A stretch of 44,230 bases of DNA from Planctomycetaceae bacterium (GCA_002724245.1 PBOG01000106.1:1-44230); one strand, 5' to 3'. Numbered from the stretch's first letter, positions 20,190 through 29,145 are shown. Made by a program: numbers and translations. The notes: generated by a model from the sequence alone, not told the origin.

Positions 20190-21179
20190 ATGAGTCTGGC
20201 GGTCAGTACAAATTCCGTACAAACCGAGCGTCCAGCCAGGAAGCTGTCCACGACTCCCTGGGGCTGCCTCCCAGCCCGAATGCGAATCCTGTTTGTATCA
20301 GGGCGTCAGCGTTCTGGGGAATGGCTGGCCGAGTCCATTGCTACAGACAGCGCATCCGAAGTCCTGCTGGAAAAATCTACCGGCATGGCAGCCGGGCTGG
20401 CGCGCCTTCGTAACGAAGTCTTTGATGCGGTTCTCTTGAGCCATGAAGTCGAGGGGTTTGATGCACTCGAACTCCTGGACGCCGTGCGTGCTGGAAGTAG
20501 CGACGAACAACCGGTCATCGTACTAGGTCAACAAAGCGAACAGGAAATGACAGCGGTTTGCCTCGAATCGGGCGCGGATGCTTATGTCTGTGCAAGCACC
20601 GCCACGGTTCGATCGCTCCTCTGGGTTATCGCGCGGGCCATGGAACGTCACCGCTTATTGCGTGACAACCGCCACCTGCAGAACAGCCAACGACACCACC
20701 TGGAAGCGGACGGCAATGAAGCCATCCGCCTGCTTCAACAACAACGCAAAATGCTGCACCAGCTTGACGCAGATCAGCTTGACGAAACGCCAGGGATTGA
20801 CTTGGCGGGCGGCAACAGCGAAAGCACCCTGGAATCCACACCCTCGCTACCGAGACAACTCGTTGAACATTACCAGGAGTTGCTGCGAGCCTATGTGATT
20901 ATGGGATCCGGAAATCTCGCTCCAGAAATGAGCCAACTCGCCGAAGTCCTGGCGGCATCGAAAGTCAGTGCTCGACAGGCGATGCTCTTGCACCTGAAGG
21001 TGCTTGAAGAAATGGTCGTTAGCCTGGGCAATCGTAGCGCGCGGCACGTTATGAATCGAGCCGACATGCTCGTTCTCGAACTGATGGTCAATCTTGCCGA
21101 GCGTTACCGCGGACAGTATCTCCTGCAGATCCACCCGCCACACCAACAGTGGTTGCCCGGCTTTCTCGGAACTGGCTGA
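20190..21179 (+). CDS. degenerate receiver-domain protein with helical C-terminus
   Basis: 329 aa. After about 30 N-terminal residues a CheY-like fold runs from about 31 to 150 (MRILFVSGRQ, FDAVLLSHEVEGFDALELLDAVR, PVIVLG, SGADAYV). The phosphoacceptor Asp is replaced by S84, and the conserved Lys near GADAYV is replaced by Cys/Ala, so phosphorylation in the normal way is not expected. Residues about 222-312 form a long helical domain (LVEHYQELLRAYV, NRADMLVLELMVNLAERYR) that I do not recognise. It may be a signalling scaffold acting independently of a histidine kinase. No kinase gene is adjacent. Confidence 0.7.
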   Translation: MSLAVSTNSVQTERPARKLSTTPWGCLPARMRILFVSGRQRSGEWLAESIATDSASEVLLEKSTGMAAGLARLRNEVFDAVLLSHEVEGFDALELLDAVRAGSSDEQPVIVLGQQSEQEMTAVCLESGADAYVCASTATVRSLLWVIARAMERHRLLRDNRHLQNSQRHHLEADGNEAIRLLQQQRKMLHQLDADQLDETPGIDLAGGNSESTLESTPSLPRQLVEHYQELLRAYVIMGSGNLAPEMSQLAEVLAASKVSARQAMLLHLKVLEEMVVSLGNRSARHVMNRADMLVLELMVNLAERYRGQYLLQIHPPHQQWLPGFLGTG

Positions 21180-21206
21180 CCTCCACACGCCGGCCCGCCG
21201 CATCGC

Positions 21207-21240
21207 ACTGCGCGTAGCGAACCCCTGCAATCTGCGCAGT
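21207..21240. repeat. inverted repeat between convergent genes
   Basis: ACTGCGC (21207-21213) and GCGCAGT (21234-21240) are exact inverted copies with a 20-base loop, lying between the stops of the receiver gene and the TerB-like gene. Position suits a bidirectional terminator, but no T run follows on either strand, so the role is uncertain. Confidence 0.3.
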
Positions 21241-21317
21241 CTTCGAGCGGTGACAAGCGACGAGCAGAGTCACATTCCGCACCTACCAAAGGGCGCTGCA
21301 CAAGATCAGCCGCGGGC

Positions 21318-21911
21318 CTATTCGGAATCACCAAACGCCTGCGTTAACTCGGCGATCACCTGCTCTTCGACGGAAGAGATCTTGTTGCCGATTCCAAGAA
21401 TGCCACCCGCCGACTGGGCAACCTCACGCGCCTTGCCAAGCACTTCGGCACGAATCGCAGCACAGCGCTCAGCGCCCAGAGATTCCGCGAGCCCACTAGC
21501 GTAAGCCCTCCAGGCAGCCTTGACTTCTTCAGTCAAAGGCTCTGCAAGCCAATTCTGCAAAAGCTGGTACGCCACATCCGACGGTCGAATACCCTTCGAC
21601 TCGGCAGCCGCCAAAATCGCTTCGCGTTCGGGCTGGGCGATCGTGGCATCCGCCCAAGCGACTTCGACCAACGGCAACAACTTGAAGGCCAGTAACGACT
21701 CGACGGTAATGTCAGCCTGGATCAACAGATCAAGTGTGCCTTCATCATCAATCTGCACTGCAGCAGACAAGGCCTGCTTGCGATCCGCCTGCGATATTTC
21801 TTCACGTAACGCATCGAGCAGCTGTTTGTTCTTTTTGGAGAAAAAGGACTCCTCCAAAGCTCGCCGCCGATCTTCCAGTGGTGATGCCATCATCGTGGGT
21901 TGCCCAATCAT
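21318..21911 (-). CDS. TerB-like alpha-helical protein
   Basis: 197 aa, or about 190 if translation begins at one of the ATGs at 21893 or 21890 (MASPLEDRRRALEES). The centre contains LPLVEVAWADATIAQPEREAIL (about 80-100, quoted in part), close to the PLVxVAWADGxxxxxERxAIL pattern of TerB-fold proteins, although the usual Gly after AWAD is Ala. No signal peptide or membrane segment. TerB-like domains bind metal or act in stress and envelope systems, but nothing here links it to tellurite resistance. Conserved in planctomycetes as far as I recall; specific function unknown. Confidence 0.6.
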   Translation of the reverse strand: MIGQPTMMASPLEDRRRALEESFFSKKNKQLLDALREEISQADRKQALSAAVQIDDEGTLDLLIQADITVESLLAFKLLPLVEVAWADATIAQPEREAILAAAESKGIRPSDVAYQLLQNWLAEPLTEEVKAAWRAYASGLAESLGAERCAAIRAEVLGKAREVAQSAGGILGIGNKISSVEEQVIAELTQAFGDSE

Positions 21912-22559
21912 CCTCGAATGTGAATTTCTCGGTAGTCGCCGGACATCCCAACCTCAAGTTCGTCATCGAGCCCGAGCTTCGCTGGCGCCAGCAGCCCCAT
22001 GCTGGCAGTTTATAGCTAGTGTGCGAACTTGTACAAGCCACCAGCGACCAGGGCACAACACAGAACAGCGTCAATCTGGTTATTCTGCTGACCACAGCAA
22101 ACGCAGACCTCTGCAGCCACGCCTTGCCTGACCGGCCAATTCGAAAGAGTCCGGCCAGTGCACCGCAAACCACGGCCCAGGGTACGGCGAACGGCCAAAC
22201 GAACGCCATTCTCACCACGCCAACCGCTGTTCGGCATGCTACGCAGACCTCAGCCACTGAAGGGCCTGTGTTTCCAGTACGTTTCACGGATTTTGCTGTT
22301 GTGATCACCAGCGAAAAGGTGGAAAATGGGGCATTTGAGTCAGATCCGTCAAGGTGGAAGAAAGTGGGAAATAGTGCAGGTCTACCCATTAAGTAGAATT
22401 GCGAATGTTGATTTCAAGCTTGTTTCGGACTTTGTCGCGTCAATCTAGATATCCGAATAAACGGCAAAGGAATCCGTCAGACAAGTCTACTGCTCAAGCA
22501 GGAACCCTCATTGCAAATCCTGCTGATGCCCTGCCGTGGTTCAAACAAGGAGTTCAGAC
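21912..22559. other. 648-bp region without a convincing gene
   Basis: Three overlapping open frames cover 22016-22389: one on the plus strand (22019-22396) and two on the minus strand. The longest minus frame has two hydrophobic stretches (WPFAVPWAVVCGALAGLF and LTLFCVVPWSLVA) and could be a small membrane protein. Another (22016-22237) encodes a Cys-rich tail (VCVCCGQQNN). None has a good ribosome site, so I annotate none as a gene. An 11-base direct repeat, ACGCAGACCTC, occurs at 22101 and 22241. The promoter of the secreted protein gene at 22560 must lie in the right part. Confidence 0.4.
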
Positions 22560-24530
22560 GTGTTCGCCAGGAAATCCCAGGCCGTTCTGCTAGTGACCCT
22601 GTCCTTATTCGCAAGCACCCAGGCGGCGCCAGCAGCCAACCCTGGACGTCTTGGTGCTCTGTTACGGACACTCCTTCCTGGCCGAGAGCAAACAGACGTA
22701 GAGTCGGAAGGCACACCAAAAGATGCTACGTCGCCGCCAGTGGCCGTCGTGCTCAAACGCGATGCACTTGCTGAGCACGCACTCGCGGCAGGCCGCAACT
22801 TCCAACCCAAAACCGCAGAAGACGTCGCGGGAGCTATTGAACAGCTGCAAGTCGCAAGGCAATCTCTGGAAAAGTTTCTGGCGAAAGACGCTGCCCCCAC
22901 AGTGGACTGGAAAATGCATTTAAGGTGGGAAGACACCACAAAACTTTTAGCGCGGGAAAAAGTCCCCGAATTACGAACGTTGCGGGAAATCCTGCAGCGT
23001 TATCGCCAAGATATTCCCGGTATCGAACGCAAACCGTTCACGAGAGTACGTGACAAGCTAGAAATACTGACCAACACCATCCTCTACTCGAATTCACAAA
23101 TCACCAAAGTCTATCAACAACGTGTCAAGCAACTCGCTGACCGATTGACGGCGTACTCGGAAACGTCGACGGCTGATGATGGATTTCTGATTGGGCGGCT
23201 GAGCGGGTTCCTGCAACAAGGGGGACAGGCGGACTCTCTGGTCGCTTCGATCCACCACCACTATTCACACCCCAATCTCATGCTGTCCATCTCCCAGGAC
23301 CTGATCACGCGTCTGCTATCGCAACAAGTCGAAGATACGATGCCGCTGGAAGATCGAATCAACGGGACAACACTACGTGGAACCGTTCACACCGTTGGCG
23401 ATGTCACAGTAGAACTCGTCGACAATCCCTCCCGCGGAAATCTCAGGGTCCGACTTCAGGGAAGTGCCAAATCCAAGAGCATCGGCACCAACCTGGGTGT
23501 CACTGTACATACGACAGGCAATACGACAATCGATGCCAGCAAGCTTATTCATCTCGATGCATTTGGACTGCACCCACAACCAGCATCTGCAACTTGTGAA
23601 ACCGAGTCTTCAATTGACTCCATCTCTGCCCGTTCACGCTGCATTGAAAAGATCGCCTGGCGACGGGCGTTGGCCAGCCAATCTCAAGGTGAGCAAATGG
23701 CATCCCGACGCGCTGAAGAGCAAGTTGCTGAGCGTGTCGATCAACAAACGACAGACATGCTCAAAGACGCCAATCATTTCCTGCAAGAGCAGTTTCGGCA
23801 ACCGCTGATTCGTCGCAACGCATTTCCCAGGTTATTTGAATTTGCAACCATCGACGGCCACCTGAAATTACGGATGCAGCAGAGCAACGATCGTCAGATG
23901 GCGGCTCCGGGACCTGCCCCGAAGCATGATGGCACTCCGGACGTTGGCATCAAAATCCATGAGTCGCTAATCGGCAACTTGTCCGAAGCGATACTCGGAA
24001 GTACGGTACTTACCGGAGAAATCCTGCAAGGTCTGCTGGAAGACCTGGGGGCCGAAGTACCTGCAGAGTTGCAAGGCGATGCCGGAGAACCCTGGTCAAT
24101 TACCTTTTCTTCCAATCGCCCTATTCGGGTCTCATTCCAGGATAACGTCACCTCGATATCGATTCGTGGACGCCGTTTTACACGTGGCGACACGGTCGTT
24201 GGCAATGTCATCGATATTACAGCACGTTACGCCGTAAATATGACACCGACAGGGCTCAAGCTCAGCCGCCAAGGGGACGTAGAAGTGGACTACGTCAACC
24301 GCCGAACCCTGGGGGTCCCGCAAATCGCGATCAAGACAATGCTGCTGAAGAAATTTAACTCTCTTTATAAACCAGAATTGGAAGTGCAAGATATTGTGCT
24401 CCCTGAGCGTTGGCGACAAGCTGGCAATTTGAGACTCAAGAATTCACAGGTCTCGACTGGCTGGCTCGTACTCAACTGGATACGTCAGCCTGGTACAAAA
24501 ACCGATCCTAAGGTCGCACAAAAACCATGA
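22560..24530 (+). CDS. secreted protein of unknown function (planctomycete type)
   Basis: 656 aa from GTG 22560. That start is well supported: AAGGAG lies seven bases upstream (22547-22552), and the product opens with a clean signal peptide (MFARKSQAVLLVTLSLFAST, cut after about QAAPA). An upstream GTG at 22536 would spoil the signal peptide. The mature part has a helical region (about 70-220), a beta-rich middle (GTVHTVGDVTVELVDNPSRG; GVTVHTTGNTTIDAS), a charged helical stretch (about 350-400) and a beta-rich C-terminus (ITFSSNRPIRVSFQDN). I recognise no catalytic motif. Its stop overlaps the start of the next gene, so the two products probably act together in the periplasm or envelope. Confidence 0.75.
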   Translation: MFARKSQAVLLVTLSLFASTQAAPAANPGRLGALLRTLLPGREQTDVESEGTPKDATSPPVAVVLKRDALAEHALAAGRNFQPKTAEDVAGAIEQLQVARQSLEKFLAKDAAPTVDWKMHLRWEDTTKLLAREKVPELRTLREILQRYRQDIPGIERKPFTRVRDKLEILTNTILYSNSQITKVYQQRVKQLADRLTAYSETSTADDGFLIGRLSGFLQQGGQADSLVASIHHHYSHPNLMLSISQDLITRLLSQQVEDTMPLEDRINGTTLRGTVHTVGDVTVELVDNPSRGNLRVRLQGSAKSKSIGTNLGVTVHTTGNTTIDASKLIHLDAFGLHPQPASATCETESSIDSISARSRCIEKIAWRRALASQSQGEQMASRRAEEQVAERVDQQTTDMLKDANHFLQEQFRQPLIRRNAFPRLFEFATIDGHLKLRMQQSNDRQMAAPGPAPKHDGTPDVGIKIHESLIGNLSEAILGSTVLTGEILQGLLEDLGAEVPAELQGDAGEPWSITFSSNRPIRVSFQDNVTSISIRGRRFTRGDTVVGNVIDITARYAVNMTPTGLKLSRQGDVEVDYVNRRTLGVPQIAIKTMLLKKFNSLYKPELEVQDIVLPERWRQAGNLRLKNSQVSTGWLVLNWIRQPGTKTDPKVAQKP

Positions 24531-25003
24531 ACCGCTGGGTGCTAATCGACTTCGAGTGTCTGCCTTTGCGCAGCGTAGGGCGTCTCGATATACCGCTTGA
24601 CGCTTCACCGAAATTCCAAGAGCAGTGCCTACGTGTCAAACAGGCGATCGACAAACACGGCCGCCATAACACGTACTACCTGCATCAAGCCACCTGCACC
24701 TACCACCTGACGAACCAGGCAGATCTGGGATCACTTTCCTTCCGTTTCGAGGGCACAATCCTGACTGATGCGTCAGACGTGCGTGCGGAGAGTTGTGACC
24801 TGGAAGTCACACTTGCTGCGGAAACATGCAGTTGGCTTACCGAACCGATGGTGGACTGGTTTGCAACAACGGTCACCCACAGCGTCAAATGCGAATTCGA
24901 CCGCTACATCGAAGCCGGCGACCTGGAGAAAACAAAGCAAAGGATTGAGGAACTCGAGGCGTCGAGTGACGCATCAGGTGGTTACGTCGGCATGTACCTC
25001 TAG
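24527..25003 (+). CDS. 158-aa unknown protein coupled to the secreted protein
   Basis: ATG 24527 overlaps the TGA of the preceding gene as ATGA, pointing to coupled translation. The protein has no signal peptide or membrane segment. Sequence features are a LIDFECLPLRSVGRLDIPLD start, YYLHQATCTYHLTNQADLGSL in the middle, alternating hydrophobic residues suggesting beta structure, and a charged helical C-terminus (LEKTKQRIEELEASSD). I do not recognise a domain. It is likely cytoplasmic while its partner is exported. Confidence 0.75.
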   Translation: MNRWVLIDFECLPLRSVGRLDIPLDASPKFQEQCLRVKQAIDKHGRHNTYYLHQATCTYHLTNQADLGSLSFRFEGTILTDASDVRAESCDLEVTLAAETCSWLTEPMVDWFATTVTHSVKCEFDRYIEAGDLEKTKQRIEELEASSDASGGYVGMYL

Positions 25004-25103
25004 ATTGACATCCTGCCGCGCTCCCTCCCATCTGCAGTAGCAGCCTGCCCCTCGTTTCTCACTTCCATGTCAAGCAACACACTGCGATTCAAGTCACTCG
25101 CGG

Positions 25104-26321
25104 TTATTCCGGGCCATCGACCAGAACCTGAGCCAACTCCTCTAATGGTTCACCATGGCGTTTACGCCGTGCGTCATGGAGCACTTCCAGTAACAGTTCC
25201 ACAACATCCTCACGGCGACTGGCAACGTCATTGACTTCCCATCGGTCATCTGGTTTGACAAACAACTGATGCTGCCCTTCCTGTGAAGTGGAAAGAAACC
25301 ACCCGGGAGTGCGAACCGCCTGGTGCCCTGTCGCCACACTGAATCCTCTGTCGCGGAAAGTGGCGATCTCTTCACTCGGCAACAGCATGCTATTTGCCCA
25401 ATGAGATGGAGGACGCTCCAGCACATCAAACCAATCTGCCAGTGTGTCGTACAAACTCGTTGGTTGAATCAATCCACGCTCCCGGACTGATGCCGATTTT
25501 CCTTCCGGAAGTCGGCACAAGAGTGGGACCTGAATCAGCTCTCCAAAGAGCGCGTGGTCACAAGCTCCGACACGATGGTGCTCTCCTAACGGAAATCCGC
25601 GGGGGGAAGTCACGATCAACAACGAGTTATCCGCTACTCGAGATGCGTCGATGGCGTCAACCAGGACTTCCAGACATGCGTCCAACAAGACGACCTGCCC
25701 CGCGCATGCATGCTGTATCCCTAGCAGCCAATCTGGATCAAATCCGTGGTCCAGGCGACGCTCCGGAACCTCTACAAAGCCAGGAGCCGAAGGGTCGTCA
25801 TCCTCCGCGAATTGCTCTCGCAGCTCCAGAGGTCCGTCCCAGGGCCCACTTAGCCCGTTCGCATGCACCCACAAGCAAAACGGTTCTTGACTGTCCAGAA
25901 CCGCATCTGCCGCGGTTGCAAATAATCGCGCGAGTTGGGTGTCCCCCATCGTCTCCGCGTTGGAGTCAACAGCCATGCAGGGAACTTCGGTGAGACGATC
26001 AAAATCCGAGACAAATGGAAAGCCTGTAAGCTGCTGGCAATCTGTCAGCAAGTGAGTTTCAACTGCGGTCGATGTCAGCAATGCACTGAGGCTATTCGAG
26101 CCATCGCAGGAGTTGGCACGCGCATGCTGTCCAGCCCAAACACTGCGGTAATAAGATGACAGTTCAGCGCTATCACTTAGTGCCGTCTCAAACAGTAATG
26201 ACTGGCTGGCCAATCGGTTAAACCCCGGAGTCTCGATCCAGGTGTTGCCATACGGGCCTAGCCATCCTGCGCCAAGCCGATCCACAACCACGACCACCGC
26301 ACTTCTTTGAGTCACCGGCAA
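25104..26321 (-). CDS. degenerate sulfatase-fold protein, probably non-catalytic
   Basis: 405 aa, start TTG 26321 or GTG 26315; no clear ribosome site. The fold is that of sulfatases: VVVVDRLGAGWLGPYGN at the N-terminus, ETPGFNRLASQSLLFETA, and later VTSPRGFPLGEHHRVG and IQVPLLCRLP. The catalytic features are missing. The Cys/Ser-X-Pro-X-Arg motif expected soon after FETA is replaced by SDSAELSSYYRS. The usual Asp-Asp metal pair is a single D14, and the later Asp-Asn/His metal motif is SPRG. No signal peptide is present, unlike most planctomycete sulfatases. Probably a pseudoenzyme or a relative with another chemistry. Confidence 0.75.
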   Translation of the reverse strand: MPVTQRSAVVVVVDRLGAGWLGPYGNTWIETPGFNRLASQSLLFETALSDSAELSSYYRSVWAGQHARANSCDGSNSLSALLTSTAVETHLLTDCQQLTGFPFVSDFDRLTEVPCMAVDSNAETMGDTQLARLFATAADAVLDSQEPFCLWVHANGLSGPWDGPLELREQFAEDDDPSAPGFVEVPERRLDHGFDPDWLLGIQHACAGQVVLLDACLEVLVDAIDASRVADNSLLIVTSPRGFPLGEHHRVGACDHALFGELIQVPLLCRLPEGKSASVRERGLIQPTSLYDTLADWFDVLERPPSHWANSMLLPSEEIATFRDRGFSVATGHQAVRTPGWFLSTSQEGQHQLFVKPDDRWEVNDVASRREDVVELLLEVLHDARRKRHGEPLEELAQVLVDGPE

Positions 26322-26549
26322 ACCATTTCTTGCATGAATTCACAATCCTTCAGATGAGAACTCCGACTACCTCGACACCAGCACCACATCATACAGTCGA
26401 CCGGCTGCAGCACCTCCCTCACGCATGGCCTCTGACGAGCCCTGGCGTCATCCGCACGCCCATCATTGTGACAGTTCTACACGACTACTGCAGCACCTTG
26501 AATAGCAAGACAAGGAATACAACAACGACTACTCACGTTCTCTATTGTC

Positions 26550-27518
26550 CTAACGTTTTCTCCATAACGACTCGTCCGTAATACCAAGTCGCCGCTGGGT
26601 CGTCGTGATCTCAGCCTTGAATCGTTTCGCATCCACAGGGTAGCCGGCAGTCGGACGCAAACCCGGAAGCTGGCAAGTCCAAAAGTGATTGAACGCCAGC
26701 ATTGCAAGTTCACGCAGGTACTTGGCGGTCATCGAGGCCAGAGCCGTCGGCAGAAACTGCTCTCCTCCTGCAACAAAACTGATATCCACACGTTCATTCG
26801 CGGGGCCCCAGCGGTACACGCTTTGCGCTCGGCCTTCATGAACCACTTCAATGAGATATTCAGGAAATGTCGCTTGCAGCAGTGGACCGTAGCGGCTCCG
26901 ACCTCCATGCTTATCACAACGAATTGTCACCAACTCGCCAATCCCCCACTCTCCACACCTTTTGATGAGCTCCAGAGTTACCTCGGAAAGCAGAGTGCCT
27001 TTTGAACCCACCGCATCGACGCGCCTATTGAATTCTTCTGGAAAAACTACACGAGCCAGTACGCCAACCAGTTCAACTTCCCGAGCGGGCAACGCTTCAC
27101 CCAAACGCATCTGCCACCAATCAACGTCCGACGTGGCAATATCACGCGGTAATGCGAGCTCAAACCCCGTGTGCCAGGGCAGGGCAGGGAACACCATGTC
27201 GCGATCCGGAGCGACAGCCGGCCATACATTCGTCCAACTGCTTACTGGCTTGCCAGTAAGCGCCAGAGCTGCCAGTACCGCACGCTCCAAATGCCCCCAA
27301 TCGGATCCCGGCCGATAGAGCTGTTTCGAATCCGCAACAGCAAGTCGTTGATCCTGTCGGGTACCTGACAAAGGTTTTCGACACACGATGTCGTCTAATT
27401 GCTCGTAAAGATCCTGACAACCTGCCGCTTCGGAAGTCCGCCAAATCGTCGCGGCGACAACCAGTGGTCCTAAATTGGGGCCGTACCCCGCTTCATCGGT
27501 CCCAATCAACAAACCCAC
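26550..27518 (-). CDS. divergent RNase HII-like nuclease
   Basis: 322 aa from GTG 27518, which has GGGAG nine bases upstream. The N-terminus reads GTDEAGYGPNLGPLVVAA, the RNase HII active-site strand with D8 and E9. DSK follows at 63-65, the third acid D202 in RCDKHGG, and the closing motif SMTAKYLREL ends with E270 where RNase HII has Asp. RNase HII cleaves RNA in RNA/DNA hybrids and single ribonucleotides in DNA. This protein is over 100 residues longer than typical RnhB; the extra length lies between the second and third acids. Activity is likely but unproven; it may be a paralogue beside a standard rnhB elsewhere. Confidence 0.8.
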   Translation of the reverse strand: MGLLIGTDEAGYGPNLGPLVVAATIWRTSEAAGCQDLYEQLDDIVCRKPLSGTRQDQRLAVADSKQLYRPGSDWGHLERAVLAALALTGKPVSSWTNVWPAVAPDRDMVFPALPWHTGFELALPRDIATSDVDWWQMRLGEALPAREVELVGVLARVVFPEEFNRRVDAVGSKGTLLSEVTLELIKRCGEWGIGELVTIRCDKHGGRSRYGPLLQATFPEYLIEVVHEGRAQSVYRWGPANERVDISFVAGGEQFLPTALASMTAKYLRELAMLAFNHFWTCQLPGLRPTAGYPVDAKRFKAEITTTQRRLGITDESLWRKR

Positions 27519-27606
27519 GGTCAGCTACTCCCGACTTTGCTCATCAATACCTGGTTTCACAGTAATTGCAGTAAATCGCGTCGCTGCCCTGTCATCATAT
27601 ATCTAT

Positions 27607-28869
27607 TCACGGAAGTGGCAGGTCTTTTAGTTCAAACGGCAACCGCACAGGGATCATTAACGCGGGAGCCTTGTAGACCAGCCGGTAGGAGGACAGCTGG
27701 CCTTTGACGGCAAAAAAGTAACCGACCCCCGTCTCACTACGTCCCTGCAAGTACTCCTCTGAAGAGACCAGTTCCGCTTTATTTCCTTGCCGGTCCAGCA
27801 ACTCGATTTCATTACGATGCACCCAGCCGCGATGACTCTCTAATGCCTGATTGGGCTGCTCGAACCGCAGCCGAACCCGCACTTCAACAACACCGGAATC
27901 GTTACTCTTGAGAAGGTCATCAAAGGTAACTCTGATACCGGCGCGAGTTTGGCTCTTTCCCTGAGACACAAGCAAGTCAACAAATTCAAAAGTCGTAAAA
28001 CTCCCCGGAATCAAAGCCACGATGTTTCCTCGCAGTGACGCAATCTGTCGCGCGGCGCGAGATGGCAATGGCATCGGTAGATCAAGTTCAACGGATGACA
28101 TGTCCGGAATCGGTCGGGCAAACCGAACTCCTTTCAACGGCAGATTGAATCGCTCCCCCGATTCAGACCGAGCTTCGACCTCACTGAGTGGCAAAGACAG
28201 TGAAAGTGGCGTCACCCTCGGTTCCCAGGCTACTTCAAGCACAACTTGCAAATGATCCGAGCCAGGATTTCGCAGTTCTCGAACCGCCTGCAGGCGGGTT
28301 GCCTCGAGCCGAAACAGGCCTGCATAGGCCGCCATCCCGAATCGACCTGGTCCATTGGCTGCTCGACGCTGAGTTGTCAACGCAAATCGATTACCGGCGT
28401 AGGGGTCTAAGCCAAGCCCCGCTTTGTCGAGTACACGATCCACGACATGCCAATACGGCAACTGCTCACAATCGACTTCTACCTCTATCTCCTGGCCTAT
28501 GGAATCGCACATGCGATTCCCCGTTTGTTTTTCCAGACTCGCCCACGCTTTTGCGAGCGGCATGCGTCCTTGCAGCGTGACAAGCGATGCAACAGAACTC
28601 CTGACAGTAACAAGACGTTCTAGCTCTTTGACAATACGTTTGAGTCGCACTTGTGTTTCAGCAGGCAATCGACGGTCGGCTTCCGGCAAATGACTGAGTA
28701 TCTCGGGCCCCAGTTCCAGTAGTGCACGCTCCGCACTTTGTCGTTGTGCACGTTGCGCCGCATTCAATTGCCGAACCAATTCGCGAACGCGTTTCCCCGC
28801 ATCACGTTCAGGTACTGCGGTGACTCCCTGTCCCCAGATTAAACAAGTGATCAACAACAAGTTCTTCAC
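27607..28869 (-). CDS. secreted protein of unknown function
   Basis: 420 aa from GTG 28869, chosen because GAGGAG lies eight bases upstream and the product starts with a compact signal peptide (MKNLLLITCLIWGQGVTA). Longer in-frame starts at 28899 and 28938 exist. A helical N-terminal part (about 25-110; RVRELVRQLNAAQRAQRQSAERALLELG) resembles the start of repeat proteins that sense or bind other proteins. The remainder is mostly beta strands (LEVAWEPRVTPLSLSLPLSEVEA; VEVRVRLRFEQPN). No catalytic motif is visible. I recall similar proteins only in planctomycetes. It is divergent from the DUF1570 gene. Confidence 0.7.
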   Translation of the reverse strand: MKNLLLITCLIWGQGVTAVPERDAGKRVRELVRQLNAAQRAQRQSAERALLELGPEILSHLPEADRRLPAETQVRLKRIVKELERLVTVRSSVASLVTLQGRMPLAKAWASLEKQTGNRMCDSIGQEIEVEVDCEQLPYWHVVDRVLDKAGLGLDPYAGNRFALTTQRRAANGPGRFGMAAYAGLFRLEATRLQAVRELRNPGSDHLQVVLEVAWEPRVTPLSLSLPLSEVEARSESGERFNLPLKGVRFARPIPDMSSVELDLPMPLPSRAARQIASLRGNIVALIPGSFTTFEFVDLLVSQGKSQTRAGIRVTFDDLLKSNDSGVVEVRVRLRFEQPNQALESHRGWVHRNEIELLDRQGNKAELVSSEEYLQGRSETGVGYFFAVKGQLSSYRLVYKAPALMIPVRLPFELKDLPLP

Positions 28870-28877
28870 AGAATTGG

Positions 28878-28893
28878 CTCCTCGCTCCAGGAG
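28878..28893 (-). promoter_or_regulatory. small hairpin covering the ribosome site of the 28869 gene
   Basis: On the minus strand CTCCT (28893-28889) can pair with AGGAG (28882-28878) across a six-base loop, which would bury the GAGGAG ribosome site of the gene starting at 28869. Five pairs is a weak stem, so any effect on translation would be modest. The rest of the 276-bp divergent spacer up to 29146 shows no clear promoter. Confidence 0.3.
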
Positions 28894-29145
28894 ACTCATA
28901 CTGGCAGCAGCCCCCAGGCACGCCGGACTCCCTGCCATCTCAACACAATCATCTTACGAACGGATTCGAGAATGTTCCAGCAAGCGCGACCTCTAGCTGT
29001 AACCCCGGGCATTGCTTCGCAACTTGAGATACCGCAAACGCCAGGGAACTCTCAAGAATTCGCAAACCTGACGCCAATCTGCGAGGTAGACTTCGAACGG
29101 GACCTGTGCCCCGGACTCTTTCAACCATTCCAACACGAAGCCCGC

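Noticed and set aside
25394-25993. 199-codon plus-strand frame
   Set aside because: Pro/Arg-rich shadow of the sulfatase-fold gene.
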